A stretch of 47,889 bases of DNA, from positions 1-47,889 of the forward strand of contig JAISGC010000055.1 of assembly GCA_031263295.1 (NCBI GenBank). The letters are read 5' to 3'. Each line of letters opens with the position of its first letter. Position 1 is the stretch's first letter. Positions 22,491-30,207 of the stretch are shown in pieces. Made by a program: the position numbers and the translations under genes. The DNA is from Rickettsiales bacterium (GTDB lineage: Bacteria; Pseudomonadota; Alphaproteobacteria; Rs-D84). A model generated the notes under the pieces. That model was not told the DNA's origin, searched no databases, and saw only the letters and a list, made by a program, of their open reading frames with translations.

Positions 22491-23513
22491 ATGAACGAAG
22501 CGATCGTCGCGTCCGCGATAACAACTTTCAACAACGCGGCCCTGTGGGGCCCGGCTTTCCTGTGGTCCGCGGTCCTGATGCTGCCGGTTTATTTGGCGGC
22601 CGCAATGGTCGCGGGCGATCTGCTGTCATATTTTTTCCCGCTGAAAAAGGCGCGCGATTTTTGTTTCGCCTGGTGGTTCGAGGGCGCGGCCATAGTCTGG
22701 CTGGTGTTCGGACACGGAAACTGGGAGGTCTTGCGCGACGGGGCGGGATTTTTGCCCTATATCGTCGCGGGCGCGCTGTTTTTATTGTGCAGGGATGCGG
22801 CCGCGAGGCTCCGCGAATGGAACCCGCGCGCGCCGAAATCCTGGCGCCGGTTCGATTCCAAAACCAGAAAGTGGCTGAAACTCGCAATTCTTCTGGTCGC
22901 GGTCGCGATTATCGGAGCGTCCGCGTCGCCGCGATATTATTACCAGGCCTTGCAGATTGCGGCGACTCTGTTCGGCACGGCGGCGGGATTCTGGTCGCGT
23001 CGGCCCTACGGCCCGATTCCGGGGACTATGTTTATGATGGCGCTTTTGACGACGGCGGTCGCGATGCAGCCCGAATATTTCCGCTTCGGCCAATTGGGGC
23101 GCTTGTCCTTGGCGCACCTCGGCGCGCTGGCCGCGATAATCGGATTGGCGGCGCTGTGTTTCGTCCTGCGCAATTTCAATCCGTCGGGATTTGTCCGGGA
23201 CAACCACTATAAATATATCAAGTGGTTTATGCGGCTGTGCGTTCTGCTCGCGTTTATTCTGTTTGTGATGACCGAGTCGGTGCCGGTGCTGCTGGGCCTT
23301 GGGGCGGCGGTCGCGATGACGGCATGGTTCGCGGTCAAGCACGCGGCCAAGGGGACCATTGTCGCGCCTTTGTCGGAAAATGTCTGGGCCGCGATGCTGA
23401 TTCTGTTCGGCGTGATAACCGGGATGCCCCTTGTCGCGATTATCGGAATCCTGTGTTGGAAAAACAACGCCGCCAGGAATTGGGCGAAAAATTTGATTGC
23501 GATTATGAAATAA
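22491..23513 (+). CDS. Polytopic membrane protein, function unknown
   Basis: A protein of 340 residues with about nine hydrophobic segments (for example FLWSAVLMLPVYLAAAMVAG, LKLAILLVAVAIIGASA, LGALAAIIGLAALCFVL and AAMLILFGVITGMPLVAIIG). No motif of a known transporter or enzyme was recognised. Charged loops (FFPLKKARDF, RLREWNPRAPKSWRRFDSKT) alternate with the helices. It stands alone between repeats A3 and G, upstream of lepB. Its stop is followed within 70 nt by the G repeat. Confidence 0.7.
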   Translation: MNEAIVASAITTFNNAALWGPAFLWSAVLMLPVYLAAAMVAGDLLSYFFPLKKARDFCFAWWFEGAAIVWLVFGHGNWEVLRDGAGFLPYIVAGALFLLCRDAAARLREWNPRAPKSWRRFDSKTRKWLKLAILLVAVAIIGASASPRYYYQALQIAATLFGTAAGFWSRRPYGPIPGTMFMMALLTTAVAMQPEYFRFGQLGRLSLAHLGALAAIIGLAALCFVLRNFNPSGFVRDNHYKYIKWFMRLCVLLAFILFVMTESVPVLLGLGAAVAMTAWFAVKHAAKGTIVAPLSENVWAAMLILFGVITGMPLVAIIGILCWKNNAARNWAKNLIAIMK

Positions 23514-23603
23514 TTTTGTAGAATCCCCGCGGCGGGCGGCGGACGGATGCCAGCGGGTCAGGCGGGAACGAGCAGCCCAGCATCCGTCCGCCATGCCGCC
23601 ATG

Positions 23604-23697
23604 CTGAAAGTTCAATTTGCAAAGTGCAAAGTTCAATTGGATTTTATGTTCGCGTAGCGAACGCATAAATTGAACTTTGCACTTTGATAATTGCACT
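23604..23697. repeat. Repeat G (inverted TTGCAAAGTGCAAAG arrays)
   Basis: The left arm is AGTTCAATTTGCAAAGTGCA and continues AAGTTCAATT; the inverse arm is AATTGAACTTTGCACTTT. The inner hairpin is ATGTTCGC gta GCGAACGCAT. A 26-nt stretch of it recurs exactly at the 5' end of the lytic transglycosylase gene (36205-36237), where it encodes the signal peptide. Confidence 0.8.
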
Positions 23698-23751
23698 TTT
23701 ATATTGCGCCTTCTCGATTTTTCCGCTACCCTGCCGCAAACAGGATTTCCT

Positions 23752-24648
23752 ATGAAAGCAATGGTCATTGAAAAAAAGAAAAAGCGCGGGTGGCTGTCCG
23801 AATGGGTTCACACCATTTTCTGGGCGGGCCTCATCGCCATAGCCTTCCGCTCCATTTTATTGGAGCCGTTCAATATTCCGTCCGGCTCGATGATTCCGAC
23901 GCTCGCGGTCGGCGATCACTTGTTCATCACGAAGTGGAGCTATGGTTATTCGCGCTTTTCGTTTCCGTTCGGATCGTGGAATATTTTCGGCGGGCGATTC
24001 TTCCAATTCGGCCAACCAAAGCGCGGCGACATCATCGTATTCCGCAAGCCCGACGACACCATCGAATATGTCAAGCGCCTGATTGGTATGCCGGGCGAGA
24101 CCATTCAGATGAAGGCCGGGCGTCTTTTCATCAACGGCGTTATGGTCATGCGCGAAAATCCGCGGCGATACATTATCGCGAATATTTCCGAGGAATATAA
24201 AGATTCGTATCAGTTCGCCGACCTTGTGATTCGCCGCGGCGCGGTTTATAAAGACAATGCGCCCGTCGACTTCGACTGGACGATAGAATACAAGGATCGC
24301 GGGCTGTGCCGCCGCGCGCCGAGCGAATGCATAGTCGAGGAAGGAATCGAATACGACGAGATTCTACCCGATGGCCGCGTGCATAAAATCGTCGAGATTT
24401 CCGATATGGATTTGCTCGATAACACGCCGCCGTTCTTGGTCCCCGACGGGCACTATTTTATGATGGGCGACGACCGCGACCGGTCGGCCGACAGCCGCGT
24501 GGATATGCTGGGGCCCATCCCGCGCGATAATTTATTGGGCCGCGTTTGGACGATATTTTATTCGCACAATTATTATTCGCCGCTTTTGTGGGTCTGGGAC
24601 TGGGTCTGGAAAATGCGTTGGGATCGGTTCGGATTGTCGCCGAGATGA
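23752..24648 (+). CDS. lepB: Signal peptidase I
   Basis: The inner-membrane serine protease that removes signal peptides from exported proteins. It is 298 residues from the ATG at 23752, which follows an AGGA ribosome-binding sequence; the longer frame from 23677 would start inside repeat G. One N-terminal membrane helix (~21-37) is followed by the catalytic Ser46 in NIPSGSMIPTL and Lys108 in EYVKRLIGMPGE, then the C-terminal box YFMMGDDRDRSADSR. An insertion of ~60 residues with three cysteines near 200-225 is somewhat longer than in small family members. It overlaps rnc by four bases (ATGA), so the two are translationally coupled, as is common in Proteobacteria. Confidence 0.95.
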   Translation: MKAMVIEKKKKRGWLSEWVHTIFWAGLIAIAFRSILLEPFNIPSGSMIPTLAVGDHLFITKWSYGYSRFSFPFGSWNIFGGRFFQFGQPKRGDIIVFRKPDDTIEYVKRLIGMPGETIQMKAGRLFINGVMVMRENPRRYIIANISEEYKDSYQFADLVIRRGAVYKDNAPVDFDWTIEYKDRGLCRRAPSECIVEEGIEYDEILPDGRVHKIVEISDMDLLDNTPPFLVPDGHYFMMGDDRDRSADSRVDMLGPIPRDNLLGRVWTIFYSHNYYSPLLWVWDWVWKMRWDRFGLSPR

Positions 24649-25262
24649 AAAAATTAAACTATGATTTTAAGAAGCCGGAACTGCTCGAACTCGCGCTGAC
24701 GCAATCGGGCGCGAACGCGCGCGCGAACAACGAACGCTTGGAGTTCCTGGGCGACCGGGTTCTCGGGCTCGCGGTCGCGGACCTTCTCTATAATATGTAT
24801 CCGGGCGAGACCGAGGGCGAATTGGCGCGGCGCCAGGCCGCATTGATTTCGGCCAAAACTCTGGCGCCGATTGCGACGGGGCTCGGGCTCAAAATCAAGC
24901 ACGGGCATATGACCGGCGGCAAGATGGAGAATGTTCTGGCCGATGCGGTGGAATCGGTCATAGCGGCGGTCTTTTTGGACGGCGGATGGGCGGCCGCGAA
25001 AAAGTTCGTCGACGGGATTTGGAATGAAATCGCCGCCGCCGATAGCGCCGCGCCGAAAGACCCGAAGACAAAATTGCAGGAAATGGCCCAGCATTCGGGC
25101 GACGGCAAATTGCCGGAATACGAGTTTTTAGAGCCGAGAAGAAAGCAGTTCGTCGTGCGCGTTTCCGTGGTCGGAAAATCGGCCGAGGGCATCGGCGCGT
25201 CGAAAAAATCGGCGACAATCGCCGCAGCCGAAGCGTTGCTTAAAAAATTATCTGATAAATAA
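24645..25262 (+). CDS. rnc: Ribonuclease III
   Basis: A double-strand-specific endoribonuclease that processes rRNA precursors and degrades structured RNA. It is 205 residues, slightly short. The signature NNERLEFLGDRVLGLAVADLL is complete, with the second acidic cluster in ADAVESVIAAVFLDGGW. The C-terminal dsRBD runs from PKTKLQEMAQHSG to KSATIAAAEALLKKL. The start overlaps the lepB stop (ATGA). The 3' end overlaps by 15 bp with the convergent methyltransferase gene. The abundance of long hairpin RNAs encoded nearby makes this a natural processing enzyme for them, though that is inference. Confidence 0.95.
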   Translation: MKKLNYDFKKPELLELALTQSGANARANNERLEFLGDRVLGLAVADLLYNMYPGETEGELARRQAALISAKTLAPIATGLGLKIKHGHMTGGKMENVLADAVESVIAAVFLDGGWAAAKKFVDGIWNEIAAADSAAPKDPKTKLQEMAQHSGDGKLPEYEFLEPRRKQFVVRVSVVGKSAEGIGASKKSATIAAAEALLKKLSDK

Positions 25263-26126
25263 ACTCGCGATTTCCCAGTGGGACGAACCGCGGAATTGGT
25301 CGAGCGCGACGGCGCGGACGCAATGCAGGCCGCAGCCCGCGTTCGGGCCGCCCGATTCAAGAATCTTTTTGTCCGTCAGCCAAGTTGTCGGATTGCACGA
25401 TATATAAATCACAATCGGCGCATTGGATTTTGCAATTTCCCGGCATTGGGGCTCGGCGCCCGCGCGCGGAGGGTCAAGAACTATCGTTTCATATTTATTC
25501 AGCGCGGGCGCGCGAAGCGGATTTTTATTCAGGTCGCGAACGATATTTTTTCCCGAATCGAAAATGTCGAACCGCGCGGCATCAAGCCTGCGGGTCAGCG
25601 AGCCGTTGCCGGAGAATAAATCGGCCGTGCGTCCCTTCGCGGCGCCAGCGACAAAATCCGACAGATATTTTTCGCTCTCGGTTGTCGGCTGCAAAAATCC
25701 GTTCGGACGAAAATCCGCGCGAGCGGCGCCTGCGATAATTTTTCCATTCCAAGAAACGCACGCCGCGCGCGCGTTTATTTTCGGATTGATTTTCACCGCC
25801 GAATTAAAATCGATTTCAATTCCGTCGGAAAGTTTTGTAATCAGCGCCCTTCCTGCGACGGGAAGCGCTATGTCGGCAATCGCCGCATTGATGTCGTCAT
25901 CCAACAGCGGGCATTTATCAATCGCGACGATGTCGTTGCTATGGCGCGCGAAGAACCCTACCGCGCCGGGCCCAATCTGAAACTCCGCGCGGCGCCGCGG
26001 CGCGTCAATCCAAACCACTTCGTCCGGGGTGAACGGCAATAGCTTTAATTTTTCAGATCTATATTCCGGCGCGGCAAAGTCAACCGTGCATCCTCCGCAT
26101 CGACCAAAGAACGGACACGCGGCCAT
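25248..26126 (-). CDS. TrmA/RlmD-family RNA (uracil-5-)-methyltransferase, short form
   Basis: An SAM-dependent methyltransferase of 292 residues, probably acting on a uridine of rRNA or tRNA. The N-terminal iron-sulfur motif CPFFGRCGGCTVDF matches the CX5CX2C of RlmC/RlmD. The C-terminal core has LFSGNGSLTRRLD (SAM loop), VLDPPRAGAEPQC and IYISCNPTTWLTD, which contains the catalytic Cys and matches the family's SCNP motif. The usual TRAM domain is missing; family members are ~430 residues. The target base cannot be decided. The start at 26126 lies 2 nt beyond the stop of the preceding barrel gene. Confidence 0.85.
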   Translation of the reverse strand: MAACPFFGRCGGCTVDFAAPEYRSEKLKLLPFTPDEVVWIDAPRRRAEFQIGPGAVGFFARHSNDIVAIDKCPLLDDDINAAIADIALPVAGRALITKLSDGIEIDFNSAVKINPKINARAACVSWNGKIIAGAARADFRPNGFLQPTTESEKYLSDFVAGAAKGRTADLFSGNGSLTRRLDAARFDIFDSGKNIVRDLNKNPLRAPALNKYETIVLDPPRAGAEPQCREIAKSNAPIVIYISCNPTTWLTDKKILESGGPNAGCGLHCVRAVALDQFRGSSHWEIASLFIR

Positions 26127-26128
26127 AA

Positions 26129-26791
26129 TCAGAAACTAATCCGCAATGATGCCGACACATTGTGCGACACAGGCGTGAAGTTTTTAACGGCGTCGAGCTC
26201 GTTGGGCAGCCAGCGGATGAATCTGTATGCGAGCCCCAGCGCCAATGAGCGATTGATTTCGACCGACACGCCGCCGATTAAATTATACGCGATGGGGGAA
26301 TATTTTGTTTTATCTGCGCCGACCCACTCAATTTCGCCCGCGCCGACGCCGAAGCCGACGAACGGGACGAACGGGTTGGTCTTGAACATCTGATATTCCG
26401 GGGACAATTTCGCGTCGAATATAAAGTTCGCGAATCCCCAGTGCCCGTCGCCGCGAATGTCGCCGTAATCCTCGCGCAGATTCAGATAGCTCGCCTCGAC
26501 CCGGAACGACCGCGCCAGCCGCAGCCCGACCGCAGCCGAAAAGCCGTCCATTGAATCGGCCTTCATTCCGCCCGCCGCATCCGCGAAATGCATATTCCAT
26601 CCGCCCTCGATATAGAATCTCTTCAAGGGCTCGGCCCCGGCCTGATAATCCTCCGGCTCGCCGTCGCGCGCGACGACATACTGGACATCGGCTTTGGCGG
26701 CAAAGCCGACAAAGCAAGAGAATAAGAGAATAAGAGAATAAGAGAATGGAGCGAAACGCAACCGCATCGCTTTAATTTTTTGCAAAAACAT
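26129..26791 (-). CDS. Outer-membrane barrel protein with repeat-encoded signal peptide (first of a tandem pair)
   Basis: A protein of 220 residues; the ATG at 26791 has GGAG seven bases upstream, whereas the ATG at 26806 does not. The signal sequence reads MRLRFAPFSYSLILLFSCFV, and its core FSYSLILLFS is encoded by TTCTCTTATTCTC units of repeat C2. The mature part is a small barrel: YIEGGWNMHFADAAGGMK, FVPFVGFGVGAGEIEW, NRSLALGLAYRFIRW and the end SASLRISF, with a terminal Phe. Its neighbour at 26857-27627 has the same N-terminal design and lies 65 nt upstream on the same strand. Confidence 0.78.
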   Translation of the reverse strand: MFLQKIKAMRLRFAPFSYSLILLFSCFVGFAAKADVQYVVARDGEPEDYQAGAEPLKRFYIEGGWNMHFADAAGGMKADSMDGFSAAVGLRLARSFRVEASYLNLREDYGDIRGDGHWGFANFIFDAKLSPEYQMFKTNPFVPFVGFGVGAGEIEWVGADKTKYSPIAYNLIGGVSVEINRSLALGLAYRFIRWLPNELDAVKNFTPVSHNVSASLRISF

Positions 26792-26855
26792 TGTAATGAA
26801 CTCCATTCTCTTATTCTCTGCAAATGCGAAGCATTTGCGTTCTCTTATTCTCTAA
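26717..26855. repeat. Repeat C2 (inverted AGAGAATA arrays)
   Basis: Four AAGAGAAT units on the left and the inverse ATTCTCTTATTCTC on the right, plus a hairpin GCAAATGC gaa GCATTTGC. The left array is read on the minus strand as the signal peptide of the barrel gene at 26791. The right edge meets the stop codon of the other barrel gene. Confidence 0.85.
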
Positions 26856-26856
26856 A

Positions 26857-27627
26857 TTAAAAACTGCTCCTCCACGACAAGGACGCGCCGAGCAAGCCGA
26901 AGGTATTGCGGCCGTCCTCGAATCCGGCGGGGCCGGTCATAAACTCGTATTTCGCGGAAAGGTCGATCGCGTTCGTCTCGGTCATCAGGAACGAAAATCC
27001 CGCCGCCGCGCGGCCGCCCGCGATAAAGCCGGAAAAGCCCGTCGCCGCGAAATCCGCGTATCCGCCCGCCGCTCCTATGCCGATGAACGGCACGACCCGG
27101 CGGCGATACATAATATCGCCGCGCATTCTGTATCTGCGGGCCAGGTCGAAATAAAGCATCGCGTCGCCGCCGTCGATGTTCGCCGTGCCGCTGCCCGCGC
27201 TCGGGCTATCGGTCCAACGCAAGTCCTGGTGCCACAGGGCCAGTTCGCCGCGGGCCCATGACGAAAAGTTCGCGCCGAGGGCGAAGCGCTCGAAAAATCC
27301 CCAGTCGTATTCGACGCCCTGCTTGATGCCGAAGTTCGCGCCGCCGCCAAGCCGCACATAGAAATCGGTCGGAATAAATACATCCTGATCCGTCTCGACC
27401 GGGCCCTTGTCATAGACCGCATTGCCAAGGCTTCCCGCGGCCGCGGGCTTTTTCGCGCGCACCGCGATATAGTCCAACCCGCGCGCCGTCTCGCTGGTGA
27501 AAGCATCGTAATTTGCCGCGCCTGCGGCGCCGCAAAGAGAGAATAAGAGAATAAGAGAATAAGAGAATGGGGCCCGACGCAGCCGCAACGCTTTAATTTT
27601 TAACAAAAACAATTTAATGATTTCCAT
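26857..27627 (-). CDS. Outer-membrane barrel protein with repeat-encoded signal peptide (second of a tandem pair)
   Basis: A protein of up to 256 residues. The N-terminus includes ALRLRRAPFSYSLILLFSLC, nearly identical to the neighbour at 26129-26791 and likewise encoded by a C repeat (C3). The mature protein has barrel strands (FYVRLGGGANFGIKQGVEYD, FERFALGANFSSWARGELAL, VPFIGIGAAGGYADFAATGF) and ends GASLSWRSSF. By alignment with the neighbour the real start could be the TTG five codons downstream; both have GGA upstream. The two genes appear to be an old tandem duplication that included the repeat, or two insertions into the same site. Confidence 0.75.
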   Translation of the reverse strand: MEIIKLFLLKIKALRLRRAPFSYSLILLFSLCGAAGAANYDAFTSETARGLDYIAVRAKKPAAAGSLGNAVYDKGPVETDQDVFIPTDFYVRLGGGANFGIKQGVEYDWGFFERFALGANFSSWARGELALWHQDLRWTDSPSAGSGTANIDGGDAMLYFDLARRYRMRGDIMYRRRVVPFIGIGAAGGYADFAATGFSGFIAGGRAAAGFSFLMTETNAIDLSAKYEFMTGPAGFEDGRNTFGLLGASLSWRSSF

Positions 27628-27675
27628 TATCTTATTCTCTGCGAACGCGAAGCGTTCGCATTCTCTTATTCTCTA
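27536..27675. repeat. Repeat C3
   Basis: Four AAGAGAAT units on the left, inverse ATTATCTTATTCTC and ATTCTCTTATTCTC on the right, and the hairpin GCGAACGC gaa GCGTTCGC. It encodes the start of the barrel gene on the minus strand and abuts the lpxI promoter on the right. Confidence 0.85.
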
Positions 27676-27681
27676 ACTTTG

Positions 27682-27710
27682 TTGCATTCTAGCACGAAAA
27701 TCTTTATAAT
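27682..27710 (+). promoter_or_regulatory. Promoter giving a leaderless lpxI transcript
   Basis: TTGCAT (27682-27687), a 17-nt spacer and TATAAT (27705-27710). The ATG starts 6 nt after the -10 box, with no room for a Shine-Dalgarno. Confidence 0.8.
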
Positions 27711-27716
27711 TGCAAT

Positions 27717-28541
27717 ATGAAGGACAAAAAAATTGCGATTGTCGCGGGCTCGTTGAAACTGCCCGATTTGGTGGCCGAAGACCTGGCGCGCCAGGGCTAT
27801 GATGTCTTTTTCGTGGCCTTGAAGAACTTTTACGACGGCCTGCGGCGACCCGAACGCGGGCTGCGGCCCGATTTGACCATTCGCCTGGGCGCGCTGGGCA
27901 CGGCGATCCGCGAGTTCCGGAAACGCAACATAAAGCAGATGGTTATGGTCGGCGCGCTCGGCCATCCGAACATCGCCGACATAAGGCCCGACTGGGCGTC
28001 GATAAAGATTCTGGCGCGCATCATCAAGAATCAGCGCGGCGACGATTCTGTCCTCAAAACTCTGATTTCTGAAATCGAGCGCTTGGGCGTGCGGGTTTTG
28101 CCCGCGCATAAACTCTGTCCGGATTTGACATTCGACAAGGGCGTTTTAACGCGCAAACGGCCGACGGCGACGGATATAGCCGATATAAAGTTTGGGACAA
28201 AAGTTGCGAACGCAATCGGCAAACTGGATATTGGCCAATCTGTCGCGGTGCGCGGCGGGGTTCTCGCGGTCGAGGCGGCCGAGGGCACGCGCGAGATGCT
28301 CGCGCGGGTCGCCGACATTCGGCGCGGGCACAAAAAGACCGGCGGCGTTTTGGTCAAACTGGTCAAGCCGGGTCAGACGACAATCCTGGACATTCCGGCG
28401 GTCGGCGTTCAGACCATCGAAGACGCCGCGGCCGCGGGCCTGAACGGAATCGCCGTCAACTCGCGCGAATGCTGGGCCATAGAAAAAGACGCGATCATCG
28501 CCGCGGCGAACAAACGCCGGATGTTTATCACGGCCGAATGA
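27717..28541 (+). CDS. lpxI: UDP-2,3-diacylglucosamine diphosphatase LpxI
   Basis: This enzyme cleaves UDP-2,3-diacyl-GlcN to lipid X in the lipid A pathway and replaces LpxH in many alphaproteobacteria. It is 274 residues, the full family length, with both domains: N-terminal MKDKKIAIVAGSLKLPDLVA and MVMVGALGHPNIADIRPDW, and C-terminal DIGQSVAVRGGVLAVEAAEG, KTGGVLVKLVKPGQ, LDIPAVGVQTIEDAAAAGL and GIAVNSRECW. In other alphaproteobacteria lpxI usually sits in the bamA-lpxD-fabZ-lpxA-lpxI-lpxB cluster; here it stands alone, and the transcript looks leaderless. Confidence 0.95.
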   Translation: MKDKKIAIVAGSLKLPDLVAEDLARQGYDVFFVALKNFYDGLRRPERGLRPDLTIRLGALGTAIREFRKRNIKQMVMVGALGHPNIADIRPDWASIKILARIIKNQRGDDSVLKTLISEIERLGVRVLPAHKLCPDLTFDKGVLTRKRPTATDIADIKFGTKVANAIGKLDIGQSVAVRGGVLAVEAAEGTREMLARVADIRRGHKKTGGVLVKLVKPGQTTILDIPAVGVQTIEDAAAAGLNGIAVNSRECWAIEKDAIIAAANKRRMFITAE

Positions 28542-28561
28542 ATCCCCTCCAAAAATAAATA

Positions 28562-28590
28562 TTTGCAATTTTTTTGACGCTGTGTAATAA
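28562..28590 (+). promoter_or_regulatory. Probable promoter of X RNA copy 5
   Basis: TTTGCA (28562-28567), a 17-nt spacer and TAATAA (28585-28590). The boxes are weaker than for the other copies, but the implied start (~28597) puts helix LR 39 nt into the RNA, as in copies 3 and 4. Confidence 0.55.
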
Positions 28591-28596
28591 TTCCTC

Positions 28597-28800
28597 CGCA
28601 TCGGCGCAAGCCGCCGGTGTGGGGATTCTAAACCTCGATTCAATCGCGTCCGCAGGGACGATAAATGCTCCAACAACAGGTTGGAGTGTGTGAATATATC
28701 GAATAAACACGCAATTTACGATTGAATTGTTTAGAAACTCCAACCATCCTTCGCGGCGGCGCCGCTTCGGATGGCGGGCCGCTTTTTATGGCGGTTTTTT
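28597..28800 (+). ncRNA. X RNA copy 5: pseudoknotted leader RNA upstream of a glycosyltransferase
   Basis: Helix LR: CGATTCAATCG (28636-28646) with CGATTGAATTG (28719-28729), 11 pairs with one G-U. Helix P1: GGTTGGAG (28679-28686) with CTCCAACC (28738-28745), 8 perfect pairs. An upstream CTCCAAC (28668-28674) competes for the same strand. Hairpin 2 is GGGG attctaaa CCTC; the hairpin after LR5' is CGTCC gcag GGACG. P1 3' runs into the stem CCATCC ttc GCGGC ... GCCGC ttc GGATGG and then CCGC ... GCGG plus six T residues, an intrinsic-terminator shape. The gene follows at 28822. Confidence 0.7.
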
Positions 28801-28821
28801 GTGGTCAAAAAAGGTGAAATG

Positions 28822-30207
28822 ATGCAGGACTATAAAAGAGTTTTTAAGTTGTTCGGGATTATTCCCGCGCTGCGCGTGCGGAAAAGCGCGCATAGGTTCG
28901 AGATAAGATTATTGTGCTTTATTCCGTTTGTAAAACTATCGAAGAAGGGCCGCCGCCGAATGATAATCCTGTTCGGATTTCTTCCGCTGGCCCGCTGGCG
29001 CGCCGGGGCGAAGGTCGCGTCTATGCCGGAAATGATAAAATCCCTGACGACGGCAGTTGCGGAAAACAAGACGGCGCTGAAAAAACTCGACAACTATAAC
29101 ACGCGCGCCGGAATGTCGCGTTTTTTGGAATTGCCCGCCCGAAGAAACAGCGTGCTGGTTCTCGATTTTACAAACGGACATCTTGAAGTTCTGGCCAGCG
29201 TGGTCCACTATTTTCTCGAACTCGGATACAATGTCGACATAGGCCTGACGCCGGAGAATATCGCAAACGACGGAATCGATTGCTTTAATTTCCCGACCGA
29301 CCGCGTGCGGGTCGTGTCCGTCGATGAGAAAACCAGATATTCGCCGCTCTTTACCAGAGGATTCCTGCGCTATGACTGGATTTTTCTAAACACGAGTGAT
29401 GTATATTCAGCCAAAGAACATAATGCGGTTGATTATGTTAAAAAATATTGCTGGCAATATTATAAAAACAATCTTTATTTCATAACGCATGGCAATTCGG
29501 AATGGAGGGAAAAAATCCCCCCGAAAATCGCGCGCGAACTGCTGCCGTTCGATTGGAAGATACATCGGTTCCCGATTTACGGGCATATATCGAACTATCT
29601 TTCGCCGACTTGGTTCGCGCCGGTCGCCAAGGATTCGCCGAAGAACAAAACAACGCGGTTTTTTATCGCGGGCGGCATTCAGAATAAAAATAAGGAGCGG
29701 CGCGACCACAATATTCTTTTTGACGCGCTGATGCGCAATGGCAATCTTCGCGTCGTAGTAATAGGACGACGCGAAAATCAGAGCGAAAGCCTGGTGATAC
29801 CGGATGAATTGAAGGAGACGCTTGATTTCTGCGGAACCCTGACATATCGGCAGATGTATCAGGAATTGAACAAATCGGACTTCATATTGTCCGGCTGCAA
29901 TGCCGACAATCCGGTGCAAAATTACGAGTATCTGAAAAATTGCGCGTCCGGAAATTACGGCCTGTCCATCGGATTCTCGAAGCCCTTGGTAATTCCGACA
30001 GAATACGCCAAGGCCGCCGGGCTTGACGCCTCGACCGCAATCGTTTATGACGGAGAGCGCGAAACTTTGGCCGACGCAATCGGCCGGGCCATAAAAATGA
30101 CGCCCGCCGAATACGCGTCTATGACAAAGAACATTTCCGAACTGCGCGCGCGCCTGCAATCGGAAACCATGGATAATTTCCGGCGCGTTTTCGGAGAAGC
30201 CAAATGA
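28822..30207 (+). CDS. Putative glycosyltransferase / surface polysaccharide biosynthesis protein
   Basis: A protein of 461 residues. The ATG at 28822 is chosen because AAGG lies 7 nt upstream. Residues ~1-60 are basic with hydrophobic patches (RVFKLFGIIPALRVRKSAHR, MIILFGFLPLARW), the membrane-associating start seen in many LPS glycosyltransferases. The remainder has a GT-B-like second half: TRFFIAGGIQNKNKERRDHN, LRVVVIGRR, LDFCGTLTYRQMYQELNKSD and FSKPLVIPTEYAKAAGL. No specific GT family signature was recognised. It overlaps the following GT8 gene by four bases, so they form one unit behind X RNA copy 5. The acceptor is unknown. Confidence 0.7.
   Translation: MQDYKRVFKLFGIIPALRVRKSAHRFEIRLLCFIPFVKLSKKGRRRMIILFGFLPLARWRAGAKVASMPEMIKSLTTAVAENKTALKKLDNYNTRAGMSRFLELPARRNSVLVLDFTNGHLEVLASVVHYFLELGYNVDIGLTPENIANDGIDCFNFPTDRVRVVSVDEKTRYSPLFTRGFLRYDWIFLNTSDVYSAKEHNAVDYVKKYCWQYYKNNLYFITHGNSEWREKIPPKIARELLPFDWKIHRFPIYGHISNYLSPTWFAPVAKDSPKNKTTRFFIAGGIQNKNKERRDHNILFDALMRNGNLRVVVIGRRENQSESLVIPDELKETLDFCGTLTYRQMYQELNKSDFILSGCNADNPVQNYEYLKNCASGNYGLSIGFSKPLVIPTEYAKAAGLDASTAIVYDGERETLADAIGRAIKMTPAEYASMTKNISELRARLQSETMDNFRRVFGEAK

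Noticed and set aside
23677..23751. Longer lepB start giving 25 extra residues
   Set aside because: The added codons lie in repeat G and an intergenic tail; the ATG at 23752 has a ribosome-binding sequence and gives the usual N-terminus.
26717..27675. Possible CRISPR array from the regular AGAGAATA repeats
   Set aside because: Units are 8 nt without spacers, arranged as inverted arms; no cas genes are present.
28597..28745. X RNA as an HDV-like or other self-cleaving ribozyme because of the pseudoknot
   Set aside because: The order and spacing of helices differ from the HDV nested double pseudoknot, and no conserved cleavage-site core was recognised.
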